Assembly: GCF_002843605.1 (NCBI RefSeq)
Contig: NZ_CP025263.1
Location: forward strand, 2,071,001-2,135,000
Source of the DNA: Pseudomonas sp. S09G 359
GTDB taxonomy: Bacteria > Pseudomonadota > Gammaproteobacteria > Pseudomonadales > Pseudomonadaceae
Length of the DNA stretch: 64,000 nt
Reading direction: 5' to 3'
In this document: positions 34,941 to 42,447 of the stretch, piece by piece
Numbering within the stretch: the first letter of the stretch is position 1
Layout: every line of letters starts with the position of its first letter
The notes under the pieces: generated by a model
The model's database searches: none
Told to the model about the DNA's origin: nothing
Seen by the model: the letters and a program-made list of their open reading frames with translations, nothing else
Position numbers and translations under genes: made by a program

Positions 34941-34974
34941 CTGTCATCTGTCGGTCATCTGTAATGCCTAGGCT
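34941..34974 (+). promoter_or_regulatory. Pho-box-like promoter of the GntR gene
   Basis: CTGTCAT-CTGT-CGGTCAT-CTGT (34941-34962) contains two direct repeats in the 7-4-7 layout. TAGGCT (34969-34974) follows 10 nt after the second repeat. Confidence 0.7.
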
Positions 34975-35027
34975 GGCACGCAATAGTAGAAGCCCGAATA
35001 CAGCGCGTTTTGTGCACCTGAACGGTG

Positions 35028-35041
35028 CTGGACTAGTCCAG
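35028..35041. promoter_or_regulatory. Perfect palindrome CTGGACTAGTCCAG (candidate GntR operator)
   Basis: A perfect 14-bp palindrome with a CTAG core ends 13 nt before the start codon of the GntR gene. The position suits autoregulation by that protein. Confidence 0.6.
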
Positions 35042-35054
35042 ATAGGTAACGTTG

Positions 35055-35768
35055 ATGCGTGATGAGGCAATCAAGGCGGTAACCTCCATCGGCCTGGCGC
35101 TGCAAGAGCAGATCGACCATGGCCTGCTGCCGCCTGCCAGTAAACTGCCGGCCGAGCGCAAGCTCAGCGAGTTGTTTGGTACCACTCGAATTACGGTGCG
35201 GGAAGCCTTGTTACAACTGGAGGCCCAAGGTCAGATTTATCGCGAGGAGCGCCGTGGCTGGTTTGTTTCGCCGCCACGGCTGGCCTACAACCTGATGCAG
35301 CGTAGCCACTTTCACGCGATGGTCACCGACCAGGGGCGGGTGGCGTCTACCGAAGTGATCTCGGCGCGGCTGCAGCCGGCGTCGGCGGCAGTGTGTGCGT
35401 GGTTGCAACTGCCGGCGTTGTCCAGTGTGATCCAGATTTGCCGGGGCCGGCGGATCGATGGGCGGCTGGTGCTGTATGTGGAGCACTACCTGAACCCGCA
35501 GTATTTCCCGGGGATTCTTGAGTGTGATCTAAATCAGTCGATGACGGAGTTGTATGCGCGCAAATACGATGTGCATTACGGGCGTGTACGGTTCGAAATT
35601 GTCCCGACCTCACTGCCGGTTGAAGCCGCCGCCGCGTTGCGCGTGTCGGTGGGCAGCCCAGGCTTGCGCATCGCCCGGGTCAACTATGACCAGCACCAGC
35701 GCTTGATCGACTGCGACCTGGAGTTCTGGCGGCATGATGCGATTCATGTGGGCGTGGATGTGGTGTAG
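35055..35768 (+). CDS. GntR-family regulator with UTRA domain (PhnF-like)
   Basis: The 237-residue protein has an N-terminal winged helix (LPAERKLSELFGTTRITVREALLQLE) and a C-terminal UTRA ligand domain (YNLMQRSHFHAMVTDQGR, then LYVEHYLNP). UTRA regulators of the HutC/PhnF group usually repress adjacent uptake or catabolic genes until a ligand binds. It is divergent from the ABC operon. The start at 35055 has AGGTAACG upstream. Confidence 0.9.
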   Translation: MRDEAIKAVTSIGLALQEQIDHGLLPPASKLPAERKLSELFGTTRITVREALLQLEAQGQIYREERRGWFVSPPRLAYNLMQRSHFHAMVTDQGRVASTEVISARLQPASAAVCAWLQLPALSSVIQICRGRRIDGRLVLYVEHYLNPQYFPGILECDLNQSMTELYARKYDVHYGRVRFEIVPTSLPVEAAAALRVSVGSPGLRIARVNYDQHQRLIDCDLEFWRHDAIHVGVDVV

Positions 35769-35840
35769 CCCTGGGTTAGTGAGCTCAATGTGGCGAGCGG
35801 CTTTTTGTGGCAAGCGGGCTTGTGTGATAAGAGGGCTTTG

Positions 35841-35971
35841 GTGGCGAGCGGGCTTGCCCGCGTTGGGCTGCGAAGCAGCCCCAAAACCTGTCAGCGAGGT
35901 CTTTTTGAAGAAATGCGGTGAGTTGGATTGGGGCCGCTGCGCAGCCCAACGCGGGCAAGCCCGCTCGCCAC
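35841..35971. repeat. Large inverted repeat with 32-bp perfect arms
   Basis: Arms 35841-35872 and 35940-35971 are perfect reverse complements. They contain the element GTGGCGAGCGGGCTTGCCCG, a REP family different from the others in the window. Degenerate partial copies flank it at 35790-35836 and 35974-36012. It lies between convergent genes and could act as a bidirectional terminator. Confidence 0.85.
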
Positions 35972-36017
35972 AAAAGCTCGCTCATCACATAAGCCTGCTC
36001 TCCACACAAGCGCTGTT

Positions 36018-36980
36018 TCAGCGCGCGAGGGTTTTGAGCACCTGATCCACATTGCTTTCCAGCTCGGTCACCGGCTCTGCACCGTCGACGTTCAGCACCA
36101 GCAGTTTCGAGCCGCCTGCAGTGACAGCCGCTTTCACCGCCTCGCTCGGCTGACGATGGTGCAGCACCACCGCCACGTCGTTGTCCTTCAGCTCGGCACT
36201 GAGTTTGTGTAACGCTTCAGGCGTCCAATCCGCGTCTGGTCGTGCATCGGTGCTGACCACTTCCAGGTTCAAGCTGCTGACCAGATAAGCGAAGTGATCG
36301 CTCAAGCTGACCACACTGAGGTTATCCGCCTTGGCCAGCTGTGCTTCGCTGTCGGCGCTGAGCTTGAGCAGGCGTTGTTTGAGGGCGGCCAGGTTGGCGT
36401 CGATCTTTGGCTTGGCGCCCGGGGCCAGGCGGCTCAGGTCGGCGGCGAGTACATCGGCCATGCGCCCCATGTTGTTGCTCGATTGCCAGGGCTGGCTGTT
36501 CAACCCATCGGTGACGCCGGGTTGCACGGCAATACCCGGCAGGCCGCCGTCCACCGGGCGTGCGGCGTCGATTTCGACGATACGGATATTGCTGCGTCGA
36601 GCCACCGGGTACAGCGGGTCGTCCGCCCACAACGAGCGTAGGCCGATGGCGGCGTCGGCGTCCTGGGCCAGTGTACTCAGCGCCGGGGCGCCACGGCCGG
36701 TGAAATATGACACTTGGCGCGAGCCCGGCAGGTTGGCCGGTGCGGCGCGTTCGAGGTGTACGTCGGTGCCTTTGAGCAGCACGGCTGCCAGGCCGTAGGT
36801 GATCGGCAGCGAGGCCAGCACTTTGACCGGTTTCACGGTTTTGGCCTGGCTCAACGCAGCATGACCGAGACCATTGCTGGCGACGAAATCCCGGGGTTGG
36901 AAGCCATCCACGGCAGCCAGCGCCGAAGTACTGATCAAACAAGCGATGGCCAAGGCCAGTGGGCGAAAAACAGGGCGCAT
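36018..36980 (-). CDS. fpvF: Periplasmic pyoverdine-binding protein FpvF
   Basis: The 320-residue protein has a signal peptide (MRPVFRPLALAIACLISTSALAA is 23 residues, cleavage near SALAA) and a cluster A-I/ZnuA-like metal-binding fold. In P. aeruginosa FpvF with FpvC binds ferripyoverdine in the periplasm during iron release. The ATG overlaps the stop of fpvE (TAATG). It is the last gene of the operon; gene order and sizes match fpvGHJKCDEF. The longer frame to 37118 lies within fpvE and is rejected as the start. Confidence 0.85.
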   Translation of the reverse strand: MRPVFRPLALAIACLISTSALAAVDGFQPRDFVASNGLGHAALSQAKTVKPVKVLASLPITYGLAAVLLKGTDVHLERAAPANLPGSRQVSYFTGRGAPALSTLAQDADAAIGLRSLWADDPLYPVARRSNIRIVEIDAARPVDGGLPGIAVQPGVTDGLNSQPWQSSNNMGRMADVLAADLSRLAPGAKPKIDANLAALKQRLLKLSADSEAQLAKADNLSVVSLSDHFAYLVSSLNLEVVSTDARPDADWTPEALHKLSAELKDNDVAVVLHHRQPSEAVKAAVTAGGSKLLVLNVDGAEPVTELESNVDQVLKTLAR

Positions 36981-37879
36981 TATCCAAGATTCCCTTTGAG
37001 GCTGGGCACCGTGCCGCGCGCGATGGCGGCAAAGGCGAAGGCGATACCGGCGACCAGAATAATGGCGGCGCCGGACGGGATAGGCAGGTCGAAGATGATC
37101 GGCAGCAGGATGCCGCACAGGGTGCTGACGGTGGCGATCACCACTGAAATCCAGAAGAAACCCTTCAGTGACTGGCTCAGCAGGCGTGCCGCGGCCGCCG
37201 GAATCACCAGCAACGCGCCGACCAGGATCGCGCCGATCACCTTGACTGCCGCCACGGTGATCAGCGTCACCAGGATCACGAACAGATAATCCAGGGTCTT
37301 CACCGCCACCCCGCGCACCGCCGCCAGTTGCGGGTTGAAGCTGGCGAGCATGATGCGGTTGTACAGCGGCAGCGCCAGGGCCATCACCAGCGATCCGACA
37401 ATCGCCAGCACCAGCAGGTCGTTGCCGTTGACCGTCAGCACCGAGCCGAACAGCACGTTTTCGAGGATATGCACGTTGATCTTGCCCGCCAGGATCAGCA
37501 GCAGGCTTGCGCCCAACGCCAGGGATACCGACAGGAACACGCCGATCAAGGTGTCCGGCGCCAACCCTGTGCGGTTGCGTAGGTAGTTGAGCAGGATGCC
37601 GAACAACAGGCAGTAGCCGAACAGGCTGCCGTAAGGCCCCGTGTAGGGCTCCCCGAGCAGGATGCCCACGGCCACGCCGGTCAGCGCGGCATGGCCGACC
37701 GCTTCGGAGAAAAACGCAAAGCGCTTGACCACCACCAGCGTACCCAGGCCACCCAGCACCGGGCCGATCAGCAAGCCGGCGAGCAGGGCATTGACCACAA
37801 AACCGTAGGCCAGGGCTTCCGGCAGGTAACCGGAAGAGGCCCAGCCCTGGACCATCAAGCGAAACGCTTCGTAACTCAT
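36980..37879 (-). CDS. fpvE: Iron ABC transporter permease FpvE
   Basis: This 299-residue permease has about eight helices and belongs to the ZnuB/MntB ABC-3 family (AVGHAALTGVAVGILLG, then GAILVGALLVIPAAAARLL). With FpvD it is thought to move iron released from pyoverdine across the inner membrane. It overlaps fpvD by four bases. Confidence 0.88.
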   Translation of the reverse strand: MSYEAFRLMVQGWASSGYLPEALAYGFVVNALLAGLLIGPVLGGLGTLVVVKRFAFFSEAVGHAALTGVAVGILLGEPYTGPYGSLFGYCLLFGILLNYLRNRTGLAPDTLIGVFLSVSLALGASLLLILAGKINVHILENVLFGSVLTVNGNDLLVLAIVGSLVMALALPLYNRIMLASFNPQLAAVRGVAVKTLDYLFVILVTLITVAAVKVIGAILVGALLVIPAAAARLLSQSLKGFFWISVVIATVSTLCGILLPIIFDLPIPSGAAIILVAGIAFAFAAIARGTVPSLKGNLG

Positions 37880-38622
37880 TGCGCCGCGCTCCTAGGGTGG
37901 GTGGAAAACAGTGTCAGCAGGCGGTCCGGGGTCAGCGCCTCTTTCGGCGTGGCGTCGAACAGTATGCGGCGGTTCAGCCCGGTAACGCGGTCGGCCAGGC
38001 GGCCCACGGCTTCCAGGTCATGCTCGATCCACAGCACGGTAATTCCCGCCAGGCGCCAGGCATTGAGCAAGCGTTCGAACACCTGGATGCCGGCTTCATC
38101 GAGGGCCGACATCGGTTCATCCAGCACCAGCAGCTGTGGCGCCGGGATCAGGCCCTGGGCCAGCAGCACGCGCTGGCGTTCGCCGCCAGACAGCGCGCCC
38201 ATGCGCCGCTTGCGCTTGTCCTGCATGCCGACCCGTTCCAGGGCCTCGCCAATGGCGCCGGCGTAGTGTTTGGACAGCCCGAGAAACGCCGGGCGCCGCT
38301 GGCACATGGCGGCCATGAAGTCATCGACGGTCATCGGCAAACCACGGTCGAACTCCAGCGCCTGGGGCAGATAGCCGATGGTGCCGGGGGTGTTCGGCCA
38401 TTGCAGGCTCAATTGGCCCTGGTGCGGCGTTTGCCCCAGCAGGGTCTTGATCAGCGAGCTTTTGCCACCGCCGTTGGGGCCGACCAGGGCATGGATGCTG
38501 CCCGGCTGAACCTGGAAGCTCACGCTATCAAGGATCATCGTGCGGCCGAGGGTCAGCGACACCTTGTCGAAGTCGAGGGTGGGGCCGACGCTGGCGACCT
38601 TCAGTTGCTCGGCTGCGGTCAT
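37876..38622 (-). CDS. fpvD: Iron ABC transporter ATPase FpvD
   Basis: This 248-residue ATPase has Walker A GPNGGGKSS, signature LSGGERQRVLLAQ, Walker B LLVLDEPMSALD and H-loop LWIEHD. It is of the ZnuC/MntA type. Four-base overlaps on both sides show tight coupling with fpvC and fpvE. Confidence 0.9.
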   Translation of the reverse strand: MTAAEQLKVASVGPTLDFDKVSLTLGRTMILDSVSFQVQPGSIHALVGPNGGGKSSLIKTLLGQTPHQGQLSLQWPNTPGTIGYLPQALEFDRGLPMTVDDFMAAMCQRRPAFLGLSKHYAGAIGEALERVGMQDKRKRRMGALSGGERQRVLLAQGLIPAPQLLVLDEPMSALDEAGIQVFERLLNAWRLAGITVLWIEHDLEAVGRLADRVTGLNRRILFDATPKEALTPDRLLTLFSTHPRSAAQ

Positions 38623-39539
38623 GCGCCCGACTCCTGAATGGCCCGGACCACGGTGTTGAGGTTGCCGGTCATTTCCACTTCGTACTTTTCAGCGCTGTAT
38701 TCGCCGTAGGAAATATGCGAAAGCGGGTACAGCTTGACCCCGGACTCACGCTGGATGGTGTCGACGTAGGTGGACGGGAAGTCCATCTCCGAGAAGATCA
38801 CCTTCACATCCAGTGCACGCAGTTCATCGATGGTTTTCTTCAGTTGGCTGGGGCTCGGCTCGATACCGTGCGCGGGTTCGACCACGGCCGTGACTTCCAG
38901 GCCGAACTCGCGCAACAGGTAGTCGTAGGCCGCGTGCACGGTGGCCACGCGCAGGTCCGGGTTGGGTGCGCTGGTGAGCTTGGCCAGGGCGTCGGCGCGC
39001 ATCTGGCGCAGGCGTTTGCCGTAGGCGCGGGCGTTCTGGGTGTAGGTCTTGGCATTGTCCGGGTCAAGCTTGCCCAGCTCGCGGGCGATGTTATTGACCT
39101 GGGCAATCGACGCGCTGATCGACAGGAAGGTGTGCGGGTTGACCACCTTGCCGGCACCGCGCGCGGCATTGCCGGTGGCAGCCAGCAACGGCACGTTGGC
39201 GTTGGCTTCGATCACCGGGATATCCGGGCGCTCGCTGGTGGCGATCATGCGGTCGGCGAAATCGTCATGGCCGACGCCATTGAGCACGATCACGTCGAGG
39301 CTGCCGATGCGCTTGATATCTTCGGCGCGCGGCTCGTAGGCGTGGGGGTTGAAACCGGCCGGGATCAACGGCACTACTTCGGCCTTGTCGCCGACGATAT
39401 TCGCCACGTAGCTGTAGTACGGGTGCAAGGTGATGCCGATGCGCAGGCGTTTGGCCGCGTCGGCGTTCGCCAGTGGAGCGAGCATCAGGCTGAGTAAACT
39501 GACCAGCAACAGGCGCAACAGGGGAGATGAAATAGACAT
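38619..39539 (-). CDS. fpvC: Periplasmic metal/pyoverdine-binding protein FpvC
   Basis: The 306-residue protein has a signal peptide ending near PLANADA and a cluster A-I (ZnuA/TroA) fold. Metal-ligand residues lie in GITLHPYYSY, GFNPHAYEP and VATVHAAYDY. In P. aeruginosa FpvC binds ferrous iron and contacts FpvF-pyoverdine. The start at 39539 (MSISSPLL) gives a proper signal; a longer frame to 39590 overlaps fpvK. Confidence 0.87.
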   Translation of the reverse strand: MSISSPLLRLLLVSLLSLMLAPLANADAAKRLRIGITLHPYYSYVANIVGDKAEVVPLIPAGFNPHAYEPRAEDIKRIGSLDVIVLNGVGHDDFADRMIATSERPDIPVIEANANVPLLAATGNAARGAGKVVNPHTFLSISASIAQVNNIARELGKLDPDNAKTYTQNARAYGKRLRQMRADALAKLTSAPNPDLRVATVHAAYDYLLREFGLEVTAVVEPAHGIEPSPSQLKKTIDELRALDVKVIFSEMDFPSTYVDTIQRESGVKLYPLSHISYGEYSAEKYEVEMTGNLNTVVRAIQESGA

Positions 39540-39558
39540 GGGCAATCGGTCTTCTCGT

Positions 39559-40119
39559 TCAGTGACGGTGCTGGCGGGTAACGCCGGCATCGAATTGCGC
39601 GACCACCTGCTGCCAGCCGGCTGCGATCAGCGCCTGGTCAGTGAGGTCGGAGGGGGCGGCCAGGTTGGCTTGGCGGTTGAGCCAGATATCCGGCTCGGTA
39701 CCCTGCACCCGCATCAGCAGTGAACCGCTGGTGGCCGGTGCCTGGCTCAAGCCCAGGTAGGCCGAGGGCGCGAGCAACTGCCAGCGATGGTCGCCACGGC
39801 TGACCGAACTGGCGTCCTGGGCGAAGGGCGCAAAGCCTTCTTCGGCCAGTTGCGCAGGGGTTGGCAGGGCGTTCTGCTCTTGCTGCAGCAGGTGGATTTC
39901 ATCCAGGGTCACCCGCAGGTCGGCGTAGATGCCTTGCTCGGCAGCGCTGAGGTCGCGGCGGGCGTCCAGTTGGTGGCTGGGTACGGCGGCCACCTCCTGG
40001 GATTCACCATGCAGCGCCACCACCGTACCGGCCACCGCGAGGATGATCAGGCACAACAGCAGGACGTAGAGGGTTTCATGGCCGGCACCGGCGGGGCGTA
40101 CAACCTGTGTGGTACTCAT
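39559..40119 (-). CDS. fpvK: Inner-membrane protein FpvK (DUF6162)
   Basis: The 186-residue protein has a cytoplasmic start, one transmembrane helix (ETLYVLLLCLIILAVAGTVV) and a periplasmic domain. It corresponds in size and place to FpvK, which assists the FpvG reductase. It overlaps fpvJ by four bases and lies 19 nt before fpvC. Confidence 0.83.
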   Translation of the reverse strand: MSTTQVVRPAGAGHETLYVLLLCLIILAVAGTVVALHGESQEVAAVPSHQLDARRDLSAAEQGIYADLRVTLDEIHLLQQEQNALPTPAQLAEEGFAPFAQDASSVSRGDHRWQLLAPSAYLGLSQAPATSGSLLMRVQGTEPDIWLNRQANLAAPSDLTDQALIAAGWQQVVAQFDAGVTRQHRH

Positions 40120-40439
40120 TGCGGCTGGATATCCGCTTGGTCGATTTCCACCACGTGGCCGGGGCCGGCATCAAACAGTACATAAAACTCGGCCGCGGGC
40201 TTCTTGAAGGTCAAGGTCGAGTCCTCACCCAGCTTGCCGGGCATCAGGATGGTTTCGTCGTAGCCGATCACATCCAGGGTCACGCCGGGCGCGCCGCTGC
40301 CATCGGAGAAGCCGCCTTTGCACTGGATCTGCTCGCCGGGGATTTCCTTGCACTCGCACATCGGGTTGTGGGCAAAGGCGATGCTGCTGAAACCGGCGCA
40401 AAGCAGCAGCGCGGCACGGGTCAGTCGCTTGAAAGTCAT
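40116..40439 (-). CDS. fpvJ: Periplasmic protein FpvJ
   Basis: This 107-residue protein has a signal peptide ending SSIAFAH and three Cys in the mature N-terminus (NPMCECKEIPGEQIQC). FpvJ is needed together with FpvG, H and K for efficient reduction of ferripyoverdine. It overlaps both neighbours by four bases. Confidence 0.83.
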   Translation of the reverse strand: MTFKRLTRAALLLCAGFSSIAFAHNPMCECKEIPGEQIQCKGGFSDGSGAPGVTLDVIGYDETILMPGKLGEDSTLTFKKPAAEFYVLFDAGPGHVVEIDQADIQPQ

Positions 40440-40975
40440 GGTTTAACTCCTTGCTTGTTCAGCCAGGCAATGGTGGCAGGCGAGGCCTGGCTCAGCGGGA
40501 TGGAACCCTGGTGCATCGTGCCGTCCCAGCCTTCCATGGTCACCCACAGTTCAGCGTCGGCCGGCGTGCGCTCCGGCACGGGCAGGGCAGCGCCCATGCG
40601 GTACGGCGTGCCGAAGAAGATCACCCCGGCAGCGCGCAGGCTGCGCGGTTTGCCGATGCGCAGGTAGGTGGCCTTGACCTGTTCGGCGCAGGTGTTGCAC
40701 AGCGCGGCGTTGAAGAATTTCATCGGGCCGGCGGGGTCGGGGCGCGGGCCTTCGTTGCGGAACTCGGCGAGCGTCAGGCTCCAGGGCCCGACCTGCACCT
40801 CACCGGCCACGCGCTCGCCGATGCCGGTGTCACCGCGAAACAGCGCTGCGTCGGCAAAGTACTTGGGCATGAAGCCCAGGGGCACCAACAACAGCAGCAC
40901 ATTGATATGGAAGCGCCATTTCAGCCAGAAGGCTCGCAGCGGCGACGGTGGTGGAGCGGCAGTGACCTTGCTCAT
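40436..40975 (-). CDS. fpvH: Inner-membrane protein FpvH
   Basis: The 179-residue protein has one N-terminal transmembrane helix (FHINVLLLLVPLGFMPKYF) and a periplasmic domain with a CNTC motif. It corresponds to FpvH, a partner that stabilises or assists FpvG. It overlaps fpvG and fpvJ by four bases each. Confidence 0.83.
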   Translation of the reverse strand: MSKVTAAPPPSPLRAFWLKWRFHINVLLLLVPLGFMPKYFADAALFRGDTGIGERVAGEVQVGPWSLTLAEFRNEGPRPDPAGPMKFFNAALCNTCAEQVKATYLRIGKPRSLRAAGVIFFGTPYRMGAALPVPERTPADAELWVTMEGWDGTMHQGSIPLSQASPATIAWLNKQGVKP

Positions 40976-42174
40976 GGGTTGGCCTCCGAGGTTTCAGCCT
41001 GCAACGCTTGAACGGGCGCGGATTGACGTGGCGCCTTGTTGCTGCGCTTGAGGGCGTTGAGGGTGGCCAGGGCGGTGCGCTTGGTCCAGATCAGCAGGCC
41101 GCTCAATACCATCATGCTCAGCACCAGGCCGAAGAACGCCCAGATCAGCTTGATCCAGAGGCCACCGAAGTCGCCGGTATGCAGGGGGCGCATGGATTCA
41201 GTAACGAATTCCAATGCGGTGCGGTCGGACAGCAGGTGAGCCGAGGCCACTTCACCGTCATACGGGTTGATTTGCGCGGTCTGGAACATCAACGGGTACC
41301 AACCGCGCCCACCGATCCGCAGGTGACTGTAGGCATTGAGGGGCATGCTGACGAAACTGGCTTCCAGGCCCGGGATGCGCTGGGTGGCGATTTCAATCGC
41401 TTTATCCACCGGGATCATGGGCGCCGGCACGCCTGGCGCAGACGTCGGTACGTGCTCTCGAGCGATGACCGGGACGACGGGCTCGCTGGAGATCGAAATC
41501 TGGTTGTCCGCCAGGATCGCCTGGATCAGGAACCAGGTGCCGGTGATGGAGATCACCGCGATAAACCAGATCGACCAGATACCGCTCAGGCGGTGGAAGT
41601 CACCCCAGAAGATCCGCGCGCCGTGGCGGATACGCAGGGTCGGCTTGAGAAAGCCCTTCCAGAAACGCTTGTACACCACCAGCCCGGTGACGAGTGAGGC
41701 CAGCAACGGCAGGCCGAGCAGCGACACCAGGTACCAGCCCCAACTGAAGCCATTGGTGAACGGCACCAGCCACCAGCCATGCAGGGCCCGGGTGAATTGC
41801 TGGAAGTCGAAGGACGGGCTGATGCCCTGGATCACCCCGGTGTACGGGTTGACGTAGACCTCTACGGTGCGACCGTCTGGGTAGCTGAGGTCGACACTCA
41901 GAGCAAAGTGCGACTCATCCGGGCGGCTGAGGGTACGTACGATCACCTGCGGTTCGGCGCGCTTGATGGCGCCGATCACCTGGTCGTAGCTCAGCGGTTC
42001 GGCCTCGTCCGACGGCTTGCTCGCGCGGATATCCGGGTTGGCCAGCCAGACGATTTCCTGGCTGACCACCGCCAGCGTGCCGGTAATGCAAACGATCAGT
42101 ACAAAGAACCAGATGGGCAATGCCAACCAGCTGTGTACGAGAAACCAGAGTTTGGAGCGTGACTTCTTCGACAT
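40972..42174 (-). CDS. fpvG: PepSY-domain ferripyoverdine reductase FpvG
   Basis: The 400-residue protein has four transmembrane helices and PepSY regions. It carries histidines in membrane segments (LVHSWLALPIWFFVLIVCIT, FTRALHGWWLVPF and WGDFHRLSGIW) suited to haem or electron transfer. In P. aeruginosa FpvG reduces Fe(III)-pyoverdine in the periplasm so that apo-pyoverdine can be recycled. It is the first gene of the operon and has a promoter with a Fur-like half site. Confidence 0.88.
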   Translation of the reverse strand: MSKKSRSKLWFLVHSWLALPIWFFVLIVCITGTLAVVSQEIVWLANPDIRASKPSDEAEPLSYDQVIGAIKRAEPQVIVRTLSRPDESHFALSVDLSYPDGRTVEVYVNPYTGVIQGISPSFDFQQFTRALHGWWLVPFTNGFSWGWYLVSLLGLPLLASLVTGLVVYKRFWKGFLKPTLRIRHGARIFWGDFHRLSGIWSIWFIAVISITGTWFLIQAILADNQISISSEPVVPVIAREHVPTSAPGVPAPMIPVDKAIEIATQRIPGLEASFVSMPLNAYSHLRIGGRGWYPLMFQTAQINPYDGEVASAHLLSDRTALEFVTESMRPLHTGDFGGLWIKLIWAFFGLVLSMMVLSGLLIWTKRTALATLNALKRSNKAPRQSAPVQALQAETSEANP

Positions 42175-42253
42175 GTGAATGAGGGTCTTGATCGGAGGGG
42201 GCGTTGGAGGCCCGGAAAAGGCCAGTCGTAGCTTTTGCTGACGCGACAGGCTG

Positions 42254-42283
42254 TATCTAAGTTAAGACGGATGAGAATCGCAA
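42254..42283 (-). promoter_or_regulatory. fpv operon promoter with Fur-like half site
   Basis: On the minus strand TTGCGA (42283-42278) and TAGATA (42259-42254) are 18 bp apart. The sequence ATGAGAATCG (plus strand 42271-42280), resembling half of a Fur box, overlaps the -35 region. Iron repression is expected for this operon and fits. Confidence 0.55.
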
Positions 42284-42447
42284 AACCCTAAGGCGAACTT
42301 GAAAGCAAATGTTTCAGGTTCACAGTCACGCGTGCGTGGCGCCTGGATCGAACACGAAACATGTTCCAAGCCATCACCCAGGTGCCATTGATAGGGCAGG
42401 GCGGCTGCGTAGGATGGGCCCATACCGTTGAGTGAGCCCCAAAGAAA

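Noticed and set aside
36018..42174. Zinc or manganese ABC uptake system
   Set aside because: The ABC parts are ZnuABC-like, but the PepSY reductase and the four-gene prefix match the fpv operon in order and size.
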